DNA from: Helicostylum pulchrum
Taxonomy: Eukaryota; Mucoromycota; Mucoromycetes; Mucorales; Mucoraceae
Assembly (NCBI GenBank): GCA_025677825.1
Contig: JAIXMO010000047.1
Location: 1 to 64,000, forward strand
DNA length: 64,000 nucleotides
Reading direction: 5' to 3'
The translations under genes were made by a program, and so were the position numbers. A model generated the notes under the pieces. That model was not told where the DNA came from, did not search any database, and worked only from the letters and a program-made list of their open reading frames with translations. This document shows positions 1 to 12,229 of this stretch, one piece after another. The first letter of the stretch is position 1; every line of letters starts with the position of its first letter.

Positions 1-1952
1 CGAATTTCTGATAATGTGCCCTAATTATTAATTATTAAGTTAGTTACGTTATATATATATTGTATGTAAATGCTACTTACATCGTAATCGAAGCATAACA
101 GTCGTTTCTTTGAATTTCTGTACGTATTTAAAAGTGGATCAATTTCCAAGAGCGGTGTATGACTCGATTGTTCTGAAGCTGCAATTGATTTTTCTAACAA
201 TTTTATAAATGATTCTGCCCAGAAGGAAGCAGTATGTGTTTTCACATGTGCAAGCATTTGCTATAAAACAGAGTCATTATCTAGTAATACTAAAATAACA
301 ATGCTTTCGTTACCATGTGCCTTGAAACTTTTTCTTCTTCAGACATTACAAGCGCGTCATTGATTGCTTTTGCAACACCAGCGTAATCCCAAGGATTCAC
401 CATTAATGCAGAGCTCAATGAACCAGCTGTGCCAGTAAGTTCAGAAAGAATTAATGGGCCGTGCTTATCCTCTCCCTCTTGACATACAACATACTCTAAA
501 CTAGTTGTATTCATACCATCTCTGTTAGCAGTGATAACAGCACAGTCAGCAGTTGATAAGAGAGCATAATGCTCATCCAATTGTATTTGGTGATGAAAGT
601 GATGAACAGGAGTAAACTCGAGCGAACCAAATGTATTATTGATATGAGCAACTGTCTCTGATACTTTATGCTCTAATTTAGCTGACTCATTTGTAGCGCC
701 ATCAGTTAACTGTATCAATACGACCTTATTTCTCCATTGTGGGAAATCTGTAAGGAGTTTTTCGAAAGCTGCTAATTTTTGAAGTACTCCTTTTACTAAA
801 TCAATTTTATCTCTACCGACCACAATTTTTTTTCCAGCATACAATTCCTTGATTGCTTTTGATTTCGATTGTACGCTTGGATCATTACATCGTGTCTCAA
901 TTTCTTCTGGATCAATACCAATAGGAAAAGTACCAACATGACAAAAATAACCATCTAAACATCTTAACCCATCTGGTGTTGATTCATATCCAAGTACTCT
1001 TGTACAAGTTGAAATAAAATGTCTAGCGTAAGCATATGTCTAGAATAAATGGTTAATTCTCCAGCATGATTTTTTTTTTTAGAATTGAATTGGTACCTGA
1101 AATCCAACAAGATTTGCTCCGATCATTCCTTTTAAAATTTCTTGTCTCTCTAATGATATTGATATATATTAATAACATGTATTTTATATTACTTTCAGTC
1201 AAAAAAAAAAAAAAAAAATTACTAGGTAAGCATCTAAAGATTTCTGAAGTAGGAAAAGGTGAATGTATGAACAAACCAATTCTAGCTTTGGGATGGTTTG
1301 CTCGTATCATGGACGGAACTAACAATAGATGATAATCGTGTACCCAAACTATAAAAAATACGATTAGTTATCGCTCAAATTAAAACAAATTTACCGTATA
1401 ATACTTTACTAATATCACCATCCTGGTACAACTCTGATACAAAATCTGCATATTGTTGATTTACTGCTTTATATGCCTCCCATTGAGTAGTTTCCACTCT
1501 ACCATCAGTAGCATCATTCCAAATGATATAATGGAGTAAGGGCCATAATACTAATACCTTACTTGTTAATATTTATATATATATATGCACATCAAACTAA
1601 GTTCCACGTTACTTGTTTTACAATATCCATCATAATGGCCTGATACACTTTCACTATCGACAAACAAAGGTAAACACGAATGGTTTTCTTTCAGTTGATT
1701 ATATAATTCATTTTTGTCGGTCTCTGACAAATCCTCTACTATCGTTTCGTCGTTTTTACTAATGAGACCTGTCCAACCTATATGAAGAACATCCCAGGAC
1801 TTTTGTAAGGAATGAATTCCACCATACATGGCGCCATGCCCTCTTCTTGGTGTGAATTCCCAACTGCCATCATCTAATGTTATTTCATAAGGTATCTGAT
1901 GAGTGAGGTTAATAATACGACCTTTCTTTTCTACTGTTGGAGAAATAGTCAT
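1..1952 (-). CDS. TPS2: Trehalose-6-phosphate synthase/phosphatase, TPS2 class (partial, runs off left edge)
   Basis: Glycosyltransferase-20 domain joined to the start of a trehalose-6-phosphate phosphatase domain; makes the stress and storage sugar trehalose in the cytosol. My exons: 1613-1952, 1395-1550, 1223-1348, 1097-1149, 314-1039, 81-260, 1-20, all GT-AG, giving 533 residues before the window ends. Family motifs in order: WPLLHYIIWNDATDGR, WVHDYHLLLVP, ANLVGFQ, YARHF, FPIGIDP, VGRDKIDLVKG, NRDGMN and NPWD. Just after an intron comes FDYD joined to GTL, which is the HAD phosphatase motif I. The GRDK form and the attached phosphatase point to the TPS2/TSL1 class rather than TPS1 synthase. 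The start at 1952 is the Met just before the first family-like sequence; an in-frame Met at 2120 looks like untranslated leader. The C-terminus lies outside the window. Confidence 0.9.
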
Positions 1953-2120
1953 TTTTTTAACTTTTTTTTTAAGGAAAACGTAAAAAGAAGGCAAAAAATA
2001 AAGCTTGCTCGAAAATACATTATGATAAGCGTTATCTGTACCACCATTATCGGGAGAACACAAGATAACAACCATAAATAAGCAGCCACGGTCCTGTTTC
2101 TTAGAAGCATCAGTTAACAA

Positions 2121-3146
2121 GTATACTCTCTATTATAAAAAAATCTCGTTATTAAATGATATGACGCTTTTTTAAAAAAATATAAATCATTCTATAATAT
2201 CCACATGCAAATGCCTGTATAGTTTAATTATTATGTGCTTATGTTTTTATTCTAAATCATCCCATATTTTAAAATTTTACAATTTATGATTATAGTATCG
2301 TTCAATTACAATCAAACTACATCACCTCATAGAGCTATATGCTTACAGACTATCAAATAAATATCTTTCTAATTGATTTAGAAAATGCTATTTGAAGAAA
2401 TTTATAATTTTGTTTTAATGCTTTTTAGAGCTAGAGTTAGGTTCCATTTACAGTAGTGGAATAGATCCACCCTTAAATCCAACGTAGCTACTTTCACTTT
2501 ACATATGAAGTAGAAAATGAACTCGATGTTGAGGATGTCTATGACTAGTAACTTATATCCTTACAATATACCAATTGAGTATACCTTTATTTTATATATA
2601 TTATACCTTGATCTAATTACTTGTATATAACTAGCTTAGTCAACTCGCATTACTCACCAAGATTTATGTTACAGTTATTGAGCGAAAGAATATATATTTA
2701 TTTAAACCAATCGTTTATTTATTTAATATCTTTAATCATATCATGACAAGAGTATATCCTACCTTGCATGATTATTCCATATCAAGTTTACTTAATCTAT
2801 TGGTTACTTTATATCTCAGACATCAATAGTATTCTTCTTTCTTGTATCTTTTGTTTTTATTTTATTTTGAATCTTTACTATTTCATAGCTCAGATTCGAC
2901 ATTTATACATTTTACATCTTTTGAAACAATTAATTTAGGTCAACACTGTTATGTTTTCCCAAGCATAAACATGATTTCCTGATGGTCGCGTTTTTGGCAC
3001 AGTTGGTTTGAACCTTCTTTTTGGACGTGTCTTATCACCGGACATCGTTACTTCCATCGGACTAGTCGGACTGGTTCGGACCGGACAGACTAGATTTGCG
3101 TTAGTTGGATTATAGGCTTTTTTTAAATTGACGAAAATATGAAAAA
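2121..3146. other. Gene-free spacer upstream of the trehalose gene
   Basis: AT-rich DNA holding the promoter side of the trehalose gene. A short MITE-like piece lies at 2451-2493 (separate entry). A locally GC-richer patch at about 2980-3115 has no reading frame or tRNA that I recognise. Confidence 0.5.
2451..2493. repeat. Short MITE-like fragment with CAGTAG end
   Basis: Begins CAGTAG, contains a GTGGA/TCCAC hairpin (2456-2470) followed by CCACCCTTAAATC, and ends with CTACT. The same start and the same internal motif occur at 48441-48571. Probably a decayed non-autonomous element; two copies only, so tentative. Confidence 0.35.
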
Positions 3147-3220
3147 GCTCGCTTAGCTCAGTTGGTTAGAGCGTGGTGCTAATAACGCCAAGGTCAACAG
3201 TTCGACCCTGTTAGTGAGCA
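3147..3220 (+). tRNA. tRNA-Ile(AAT)
   Basis: A 74-nt cloverleaf without an intron. The acceptor stem GCTCGCT pairs with AGTGAGC (one G-T wobble). The D-arm is TAGCTCAGTTGGTTAGAGC, the anticodon stem TGGTG/CGCCA has loop CTAATAA (anticodon AAT), and the T-arm carries GTTCGAC. T-runs from about 3231 could serve as the Pol III terminator. Confidence 0.95.
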
Positions 3221-5506
3221 ATCATCAATTTCTTTTTATTTTTTCATTTTGAATGTAGTGTATGTAAAAGGTTTTCGTGATTTTGAGACATTTTTGCTTT
3301 AAGTATTTGTAAAGAATAGAGAGTAAGATATAAAATAAAAAGATATTATTTTATAAGTTCAATAAATTGAAAGTGAGCACCAGATTTATAGTTGTCCAAA
3401 TAAGAAAGAGTATTATATAGAAGATATAATACGTAAAAAAGAATAAAATAAACGAGAATAGTTTACAGAGAATTATAATAAAAATAATATAATTCAAGGA
3501 ATTCTTTAAGAGTTAAGAAACTGAAATATAGAATATAAAATATAGGTAAAAAATGAGATAAACTTTATTTGATAAATAAAATTATGTGGTATTTATATTC
3601 AAAGGTGTCAGTCAGGACATTCTTCGAATCTTGTAAAATATCTTTGATATCAGGAATATATTTGTTCCTTTTGATTCTAAGATGAATGGAATGGATAAAC
3701 TTTCTATATTTAAGGTGTTGTTTATGTCTTAGTAGATTAATAAACTAAATAAATTGATGTTTTTACAATCAGAAAATACTAAAAGATATTGCGAAATAAG
3801 GTAAAATAGATGGGGTAACATATCTGATGTTAAATGAAGGGTAATCCTTGAATAGGTATGTAATACAATGACGAAAGAGGAAGTAAACTAATAATCTGAA
3901 GTAAAAGTGGGAAATAAATAAAGAGAAATAAACTAAAATTGAAATGTGTAATAGTTTAACTGAGATAAATGTAATGGTGTGATGATCAACGGAGTAGTAA
4001 TTATATTACTTCAGAAAAAAGGTAGAAAATTGGACTTCAACCAGTGTATTATTTATCGGGTCGTAACAGTAGTCAGGTAAACTGGATAATAAAGTAATAA
4101 GAAAAACTAGCACCAGTTTCTGTTTTATAAAGTAGAGTAAAAGATAGAATAAGAGGGGATGGAGGACTTTTATAAATTGTTATTTATTTGAAATAGTTTA
4201 TCTTTGATTTTAAAATGCGTAGCAGTTATGAAGGCTTGAGTAATTTAGTCAAGGAAGGAGGAAATTAATAAAAGGATCTGGAGCTATGGACCTTTTTTTT
4301 TTTTTACTTTGCATATCAACGTCAAAGAAACATAATGTTCTTGATTGTTCTGTCTCTTCTCGTAAGACTGGAGCTAGGAGAGAGACAAATACTTTCTCGC
4401 AAAGATTGTTTACTCTCGACTGTCTTTTGGAGTAACTCAATTATTTTCTGAAGATGGTGATTTTCGACTGTACAGTCGACACTCTTATCATTTGTCGAAA
4501 TGGTTTCCTGTCAAAAAAAAAGAAAAAAAAAAGACGTTTTAAGTGCTCAAAAAAGTCAGTCAACTTACCAATAAACTTGGGTTTTCTTTTCATATAAATC
4601 ACGAATTCTTTCTCTGAGGTATCTCTATCGTAAACTTTTACGAGTCTTCAGTTTAATATTGAGGTGGAATTTGAGCGTTTATCAAATTCATTCAGTAACT
4701 TTTACATCATTTTCTGAAGCAAGCAACTACGCTGTTTGGTAGTGTTCGGATAAGGTTTGGATTATTTGAAATGTTGAAGACGTATTTGCGATATCATAGG
4801 TTTTTATTGTTGTCATTTAATCAACAAACAAAAAAAAACCTTACAATAGATATATAAATATACATGCTAATAATATAAGTTTGTAGCAACCACTACTTTT
4901 TTTTTTAAAAAAATCGCGTTTAACTGATATACAAATGCATCGATCCCTCCACCCTGTAAACCTGTATATAAAATTCATGCAAATTTTTTTTAGGTACTGA
5001 ATAAAGGAACCATCGCGTTTTAGGGAGCTCGTGTATATACCAGTTAGACTTTTTTTTAATTTTAAATTAAACGCATAAAAGTAAAAAAAAAAAAAAACTC
5101 GATAACAAAGCAACTTGTGATTTAACTTTGGCAATAATAGAATATTAGCGATACCAACATTAGAAACCTCTTCAGTCAGTAACAAAATCATTTTTCTGAA
5201 CGCTACATACTCCTTGATAAACTGTCAAAATAAAAAAAAAGTCATCAGATCAACGCCTAAACCAAAAACTGTCACTGAAGACTTTCGTATAACATCTTTT
5301 GAATTGTACTAAATATACATTAGTAGAGCTATGCATGCAAAGTTCCAGGAGAGAGTACGAGGACACACCATTTGCTATTTAAAAAAAAAAGATATTTTGT
5401 GTATACACACATATAAAGGACACGTGCTACAACCTCATTAATAAAATAAAATTATCAACAGTTTTCCCTTTTTCCTCATCATACGATTCTTTTTCTTTTC
5501 TTTCTA
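3221..5506. other. Gene-free spacer; C-depleted stretch 3240-4240
   Basis: No convincing gene. The plus strand from about 3240 to 4240 is strikingly poor in C (see findings). The right part is the promoter region of the EH-domain gene. Short frames near 4250-4440 and 4840-5190 show no protein-like sequence and are broken by homopolymers. Confidence 0.5.
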
Positions 5507-7449
5507 ATGACTAACCCAGGTATAAAAAACCCCCAACAACAACAAAAATTTCTTATTAACAAAAGACAATAGAAATCTATCTCACCACGCAAGAAAAACA
5601 TACCTACAAAGAACTTTTCAAGATTGCAGATGTAGAACAAAAGTCATTCTTGGCAAAGAATGAAGCAATGACTTTTTTTTCAAACACTGGTATTCCATCT
5701 GCTTTTTTACAGGAGGTAAAGCGCAAAAAAAAAAAAAAATCCTCCCCCGGGGAACCTGTTTTTATTTACTGGTTTTTAGATTTGGCAAACAGTGGATCAA
5801 GGAGCCAAAAGTTATATCACAGAACATGAATTTTATACCGCCTTAAAATTCATTGCCTGTGCACAAAACGGAGTAGAAGTACAAGACAATGTTCTTGCAA
5901 CCCAAGGTAAAAACATAACACACGTTTACAAAAATAATGTAACTGAAAAAAAAGAAAACAGTTTCTTTGCCTCAATTTAAAGACGTTATAATTCGTGCAC
6001 CGACACTAGACACCATTGCTCCAATTACCGTAGAAGAACGAGAAAAATACATTAACATATTTCACTCATGCCACCTTTCCGATGGAATCCTACACGGTAA
6101 ACCCCCCTCCGATTTTAAAACAAAAATAAATAAATATATACCCATACTAGTTTTTTTTTTTGATAGGAGAGGAAGCCCGAAACATATTCATGCGCTCAAA
6201 ACTTTCTATGGACAGACTAAACTTAATTTGGATGTTGGCCGATACGAGAAATTCAGGCACGCTAAACAAGACCGAGTTTATTATAGCCATGCACTACATA
6301 TCGCGATGCATGAGCAACCCGGCCTTGACCTTACCACTTTCCTTGCCTTCGCAAACGTACGCAGAAGCCACAGGTCGTTTTGCAGTTTCTATCCGCAGAC
6401 ACAATACGCTATCGCCGCCTCCTCCCAGTAATAAAACCGCGTCGCTTTTATCGCCAGTAACTAGCCACAGTACAGCAAGAGGGGAGGACTCGGTTGTATT
6501 AACAGCACAAGAAATTGATCGCTACAGACCTTACTTTACCGAACTAGATACAGACGGGTCAGGGTTTATAGAGTCGGAAGAAGCAGTGTACTTCTTTAGT
6601 CATTCGCACTTGCCTGATTCAGAGCTAGGTGTGATTTGGGAGATCGCGGACAAGAGACAGTTGGGCAAGTTGGATTTGCATGATTTCAGTGTTGCAATGC
6701 ATTTAATTAGTATGCGCAAGTCTGGTGAGGGTATTGATAAATGTAAGTTATTTTTTTCGACAAAAAAAAAAAAAGATTACAGAAAGTTTATAATTTTTTT
6801 TTAAATCGTAGATGTTAAGCAAACTCAATATAATATGCAATCACCTAATATTTCTAACCAACAACAGCAACAGCAACAACAACAAGCCGAGCTGGATAAA
6901 ATATACGAACTGGAGAACCACTTGGTCGAAATCAGACAACAGATCAACACTCAATCAAAACAAGTTACCGATCTACAAGCCCACCTTGCGCAAGAGCAAC
7001 AAACAGTTTCCGACCTAGTACGAAAAGTAACTGAGGCAAAACGTGAATTAGAAGCAGCTCGCACCAGCGCCGAAGAATCCGAAAGACTGCTAGACCTGGA
7101 ACTCCAAAAGAAGCAAGACATACTTCGTAACACGCCAAAGATGTTTGTCGCTTCTTTACCTGAACTGACCAGAACGCCTTCTTCATTTTCCGGCGGCAGT
7201 TACATTATGTCTCCTCAAAGCGACGCCGGCTCCTCTCGATCAAAAATGTCGTTCTCACCCGTACAGGCAAAATCCGTCCTCAAGTACGGGTTTGACCTAA
7301 CTGCCTTTGACACACTTTCTACTACTCAAGAAAGTCCAGCCAAATCATCTGTAAATGATGATTTAGCTTCACTTTTTGGTACCCCTGTGGTCTCTCATCA
7401 AACTACCACTACTAAAAAATCCTCAAATTTCGATAGTATATTCATGTAA
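5507..7449 (+). CDS. EH-domain endocytic scaffold protein (short Ede1/Eps15-like)
   Basis: Exons 5507-5519, 5573-5715, 5780-5906, 5962-6096, 6167-6742, 6812-7449; 543 residues. Three EH domains at about residues 10-92, 105-190 and 248-330. The third has a complete EF loop (DTDGSGFIESEE) and the EH hallmark VIWEIADK; the second has LIWMLADT. A poly-Gln run and a coiled coil (about 350-440) follow, then a Ser/Thr-rich tail. EH domains bind NPF peptides, and Eps15/Ede1 proteins start clathrin-coated pits at the plasma membrane. Compared with yeast Ede1 this protein is much shorter: I see no UBA domain and no long second half. The 13-nt first exon is assigned because it joins in phase and gives a Met directly before EH1. 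Confidence 0.85.
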
Positions 7450-7494
7450 ATTACACAACACACAAATTTTAATAAAAAAAATAAAAAAATACAT

Positions 7495-8314
7495 TTATTC
7501 GTCATAAGGAGGAAGCCCAAACTCCTCAGGCTTCAATTCTTCCATCGAATTTAACACAACGGTAGCACCATGCCTTTCATCACCTGTCAAACACTTGATA
7601 TTCTCGTCCGGGATCCATACCACGTTCATTTTAGCGTTCAACCCAGCCTGTACGCCATTCACGGCATCCTCAAACACCAAGCACTTGTCCGCAGGAGGGT
7701 TTCCTAACCTCTTTTGCGCCGCCAAGAACAAATCCGGTGCTGGTTTCCCGTTCTTGATCTCTGCATCATCACCACAAATAATTACGTCAAACAGCTCGAA
7801 CAGTTGCTTGTTCAACGACGTCTTGAGCTCAAACTTGGAGCGTGTTGAAGACGTGGCTACGGCCATGGGAATATTGTGTTTCTTTAAATGACGCACCAAC
7901 TTTTCTACACCGGGAAGTAACACCACGTGAGGGAAGAGATCTTCTTGAATAACAGAGGTGATGTTTAAGTATTCTTTTACTGTCATGGGTAATTTGTATG
8001 TTTCTACTACCATGGTAGCAGACTTTTTTTTTTTTAGAAAAAAAAAGAAACGTATAAGTATAAAACTGTGTATGTGTCGTTACGGATTCTCATACCTCAT
8101 CACCAGTTCTACCCATTAATTTACTTTTGACATCCCAAGTAAACTTGACTCCATTTGCATGTTTGTCCAGAATCTGTTGAGTGACTTCAGTGTAAACACG
8201 TTCAGTGTCTAAAAGAAGACCATCCTAAACAGAAAATGTAAATAAAAGCAAATCCTTTGTGTTGATTGGTTTCATATATACCATGTCAAAGATACAGTGT
8301 GTAATAACCGTCAT
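7495..8314 (-). CDS. HAD-family phosphatase (pseudouridine-5'-phosphatase/HDHD1-like)
   Basis: Exons 8282-8314, 8096-8224, 7495-8022; 229 residues. Haloacid-dehalogenase phosphatase with all four motifs. Motif [11 protein letters not shown] spans the first intron (residues 10-19). Motif II is VATSST, motif III is the Lys of NGKPAPDLF, and motif IV is VFEDAVNG. The alpha-helical cap includes MGRTGDE and the Pro-rich insert before the core. The arrangement matches the subfamily of pseudouridine-5'-phosphatase and 2-deoxyglucose-6-phosphate phosphatases; the exact small-molecule substrate cannot be read from sequence. Converges on the EH-domain gene with 45 bp between stop codons. Confidence 0.88.
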
Positions 8315-8754
8315 TTTTTTTTTTTTTTGTATATGCTTGTAGAAGAAAAATAAAAACGAAAAGAGATACAATTCTCACACTTGAAATCCAGCGACAGGTG
8401 ATTATAAAAAGCCAGCGCGCTAAAAGACAAAAAGTGTGATTGTATACAAAAACAAGATAAAAAAGGCGCTTTTCGTCCTACGTCGGTTTTTCTTTTGTTT
8501 ATTTGGCTAAAGCCGAAATTAAAGTGAGATTGCACATGTTACACGACCATCCATGGGCCAGAGAAACCGCCATTTGGAGTTGGAAGCACTGTCTTTTTTT
8601 ATTTTATATTTTATATATAGACAATGAGCGCGGAAAAAAAACATATACAAATGATTAAATAAATGATTAAAAGGGAGAGTATGTGATAATGATAGCATGA
8701 AAAAAGGGAAATGAAAGAAGGGGAGTGGAGGGGGGGATATATTAAAAGATTTTT
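8315..8754. other. Spacer between HAD gene and CSL gene
   Basis: Promoter of the HAD phosphatase gene and 3' flank of the CSL gene, both on the minus strand. T-runs near 8315-8330 and a G-rich patch at 8719-8736; no gene seen. Confidence 0.5.
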
Positions 8755-10365
8755 TTATAAGCTTGAACAAGTAGAACTAATAGAAGAACCACTAGAAGAT
8801 TCGTTATTGACAGACCACTTTCCGTACTCACAATCCAAATCGATATCATAACATAAAGTTTTCGTTGAATGGTAAATGAACCCATCTTGTTGACGTACCA
8901 GCAGTAGCGGCAACTCAAAGTACCTTGCTCCGTTGGGTCTTGTTATTAACATATCATGGCTTGCAACAATAAGTTCTTGTGTATCCGGTAATCGCATCGT
9001 CAGTACGTTATTCTCAACAGTGGTATACAATGGACCATGGTTCCCCAGCCAAAACTCCAACAGACGAGAAGATTGCATTAAATGTTGTCCTACGACTTTT
9101 AAAGAATGCTGCTGCGAATCGTACTCGACACTTGAAATGACTGGAAAAGGTATAATCGATCTTGGAGGAGAAGGAGGAGGTGATAGTTGTTTGAGTGTCG
9201 GCACAGGCTGCACTTGAACTTGTTGTTCTGAATACGCATACTCGAATTTCGAAATACCAACAATTGTCCAACACAGGTAATCATCGACAGATTCAAACTT
9301 GATATCGTTTGTCACCGTTGTTCTTGACTCTGTGAAATCGATCCATGCACTTGTATTATGGTTCATGTTTCCTTCAATGGTAGGTGATTCTTGAATGTTC
9401 ATTGCAGTACCGTTTGCATTCAAATACAAAGGTTTTGAATTAATGGTGGAAGATAACTGTAAAGCGATTTTTTGCATTTGAGATAATAAACCATAGGCAC
9501 CATGAACCACATGCCCCTTATCGATTTTGCGTATAATTAAAGGAGGAGACGAAACACCGGTATTGACATCTTTTAGGATGATTTCGGTACCGTAGGTGAT
9601 GGGTACCGATACGCTGTGATTATCGGGATTGACAGCTTGATTAGGCTGACGTACAACGATAATTTCAAAAGGAGACCAAGAAGAATGTTTTGCACACAAT
9701 TGCTTATTTTCAGACGTTAAATACTTTGTACGTACAGTTTGTGAATTAATACGATTAAATAAAGACACAAAAGAGTTTGTAAATAAACAAGTAGATATAT
9801 TTCGAGCTTTTGCGGTCTTTTTTGAAGGCTTTGATATAATCGATATTGGATTACTAAAGAAAGAAACGTAGGGCTGTTGTTGTTGCTGTTGTAAGTTCAC
9901 ACGAAGACAAAACTGTTTCGCTTTAGCTGTACCAGTAACAAATAAATATTTAAAACTTCCTCTTAGATTTTCATCTAGTAAAGTACGTTGCTCCAATTGT
10001 CTATTGTCATTGTTGGTCTCGCATACTACTGACATTGATACAAGTGGACTTTGATTTGAATCAGACATCATGACAATAGGTGGTGGACATAAAAATCTCT
10101 TTTCTGAACCGTATGATTTTTGAGCAACTGAAGCATGATAGCAAGTAACAATAGTTGGTTTATTGCTATTGTATAATGTAGGTGATTGTGGTGGTGGTGA
10201 CATTGGTGCACAATAACGTTTTAAAGGTCGTTCATTGTCCAACATGCTTTCAATAGACATGGATTGTTGAGGTGAAGATTGTCTAGACCGTTTAGTTGGA
10301 AATGGTAAGTGTATTGGGTGTGCATTATCTATAGCATTTAAAAGCGATTCCATAGGTGTCATCAT
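8755..10365 (-). CDS. CSL (CBF1/Su(H)/Lag-1) family DNA-binding transcription factor
   Basis: Single uninterrupted frame of 536 residues, unusual here because most neighbours have introns. Hallmarks in order: HASVAQKSYGSEKRFLCPPP (Rel-homology N-terminal domain, from about residue 78), VTGTAKAKQFCLR, IISKPSKKTAKARN, SLFNRINSQTVRTKYL (DNA-contact region), then a beta-trefoil part with LIIRKIDKGHV, and a C-terminal Rel-like (IPT) domain from about 400. A poly-Gln run sits inside the N-terminal domain. CSL proteins bind GTGGGAA-type sites in the nucleus. In animals they are the Notch effector; in fungi they act without Notch (Schizosaccharomyces Cbf11/Cbf12). The Met at 10365 is the first in frame, and MTP starts one codon later. 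A TATA box lies about 73 bp upstream. Confidence 0.92.
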   Translation of the reverse strand: MMTPMESLLNAIDNAHPIHLPFPTKRSRQSSPQQSMSIESMLDNERPLKRYCAPMSPPPQSPTLYNSNKPTIVTCYHASVAQKSYGSEKRFLCPPPIVMMSDSNQSPLVSMSVVCETNNDNRQLEQRTLLDENLRGSFKYLFVTGTAKAKQFCLRVNLQQQQQQPYVSFFSNPISIISKPSKKTAKARNISTCLFTNSFVSLFNRINSQTVRTKYLTSENKQLCAKHSSWSPFEIIVVRQPNQAVNPDNHSVSVPITYGTEIILKDVNTGVSSPPLIIRKIDKGHVVHGAYGLLSQMQKIALQLSSTINSKPLYLNANGTAMNIQESPTIEGNMNHNTSAWIDFTESRTTVTNDIKFESVDDYLCWTIVGISKFEYAYSEQQVQVQPVPTLKQLSPPPSPPRSIIPFPVISSVEYDSQQHSLKVVGQHLMQSSRLLEFWLGNHGPLYTTVENNVLTMRLPDTQELIVASHDMLITRPNGARYFELPLLLVRQQDGFIYHSTKTLCYDIDLDCEYGKWSVNNESSSGSSISSTCSSL

Positions 10366-12229
10366 TACTGTAAGAAAAGAAGTAAAAAAAAAAAAAGAAT
10401 TTTTTATGTAGTAAATTTTTTAATTATTTCGCTTGTGTTTATATAGGAAACTGGAATTGGCGTGTAACGAAAATAATAAGGAGACTTTTTTAACTGATAA
10501 GATGGTTTTTTTCTGGCCTTGATCTTATCACGTGGGATTATTTTTTTCCCAGGAATTATACCACATATATATAAATATATATCTATACAAGAAGTTGGAG
10601 ATTCTATATATCTTTGGCAGTACACACATATATAATATCGTCTGCGGCTAGTTTTAATCATCATCTACTAGTATGATGGTTTGCGAGCACACATACAATA
10701 CGCTCTCTCTTTTCAAAAGCTTAGAGCAAGATCTACAATAAGAAAAAAAAGTACTAAAATTTCCTTAATTAGAATTGATAAGAATAATCATTTTCATTCG
10801 CCTTTAAGTTTTTGACAGGCATATCTCATGTGATAGGAGGCCTTTCCGACTGCCATAATTGGACGGATAAAATCAGTAGCATTATAATATAGATCATGCT
10901 CTCCTGAAAACAATACCCTCCTTTCCTAATTAGAATACCGTGAGAATTTTTTCACCGTAGATAAGGAATTCCTCCGCTATTTGTGGTTACACGTACCGTA
11001 TAAACATTTTTATATATATATAAGATACAATAAAAACACTCGTTTTAATTGGTAGCTTCATTATGTCATCAAGGGCCCTTTTATTTTTGTCTGCAAAACA
11101 TTTTAGTTTTTCTTTCCCACAATCCTCTTCTAATGTCCATTCTGTTAGTTCTAATATATATTTTGCATAATTTTAGTTTACTTTAAAACGTGGTTTAACT
11201 GCATTATTTTCTTAAAAATGAGTCAATTGACACAATAGCCCGCACTGTTGAAAAATCAGTTTAATTGTGCCGCAAAAACCCCTTTTTCAGTAGTAGTAAG
11301 TAGTAAGTGGTACAGAACCAGATTATGACTATTAAACAATCTATCCAATCGTACGTCGTATTGATCAATTGTTCGAAGATACATATCATCCCGGAGTATT
11401 CAACTCTTTTTATTAATTTACTTTCGGGATAAACAAAATATCAGCTGACAAAATAAACACGGTTCAAGTAAAATATATATATACACTACCCTTTTAATTT
11501 TTGTAGTTCGATATTTATTTGACTCATATATAACGCTTTGTAACTAGCACTATATTGCGTGCAAAGTTTAATTGACCAAGTTAATTTTCACATGATCACA
11601 AGACCTCACCTATTTTTTTTTTATATTAGCACAAGTTTTATTTCCTATCAGTTCTGTATAATAGTAGCTTCATTTCCAATTGCATCTTTTTTTAAAAAAA
11701 AACAAAAAAAAATAGCATGTTAAAGCCCTTTTTCCTCCCGCAAGCCACAAATCCAAATAACAAACATTTTTCATTTTATTTTTTGCTGACAAAAAAATAA
11801 AAATCCCACGATATACATCTTAACTCCACGCTTTTTTCTGTGCACGCGATTACGAATTCCTTGCCTAATTAAGAGCAAAGGATATTTCTCATACCACTCT
11901 CCGCCTTTGAAAATTACTATACTTGTGTGATTTGTTAAATACCCACGTGTCTCTGTACTTTTTTATATATAAAAAAACCTAAAGCAGACAATCATTCCCA
12001 TTAATTTGTTGTTTGTTGGATTTATAACCCCCATTTTTCGTTTGTTTATAGATCTTCCGATAATAATGTTTTCTGTAAAAGTCTAATCCTAAACGGGAAA
12101 AGCGCGATTCATTTAAGATAAACAATTTTAAGCAATACAATATTTTTTTATGCAGACTCTATTGTAATAAAAAAAAAGAGTTTTATTTAAATAGTAATAT
12201 ATATATACAGGTAATAAGTTAAAGGGGGA
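10366..12229. other. Gene-free spacer upstream of CSL gene
   Basis: About 1.9 kb of AT-rich DNA between the CSL start and the 3' end of the sugar transporter (both minus strand). It holds the CSL promoter. I see no coding region, tRNA or clear repeat. Confidence 0.5.
10438..10445 (-). promoter_or_regulatory. TATA box of the CSL gene
   Basis: TATATAAA on the minus strand, about 73 bp before the start codon at 10365. The spacing agrees with TATA boxes before the sugar transporter, Erg4, arrestin, P-type ATPase and the gene at 63919. Confidence 0.5.

Noticed and set aside
1953..2120. N-terminal extension of the trehalose gene to an in-frame Met at 2120
   Set aside because: The extra residues are hydrophobic and Lys-run sequence with no family similarity; MTISPT at 1952 directly precedes the conserved start of the domain.
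2980..3115. Second tRNA or 5S rRNA in the GC-richer patch before tRNA-Ile
   Set aside because: It contains a TTTGAAC-like word but no cloverleaf pairing, and does not match 5S sequence.
4249..5191. Open frames on the minus strand upstream of the EH-domain gene
   Set aside because: Dominated by homopolymer-encoded Phe/Lys runs, with no motif, no splice logic and no neighbouring family sequence.
10404..10664. Open frame of 86 codons upstream of the CSL gene
   Set aside because: It covers the TATA box and promoter region, is rich in Tyr/Ile codons from AT repeats, and has no protein-like features.
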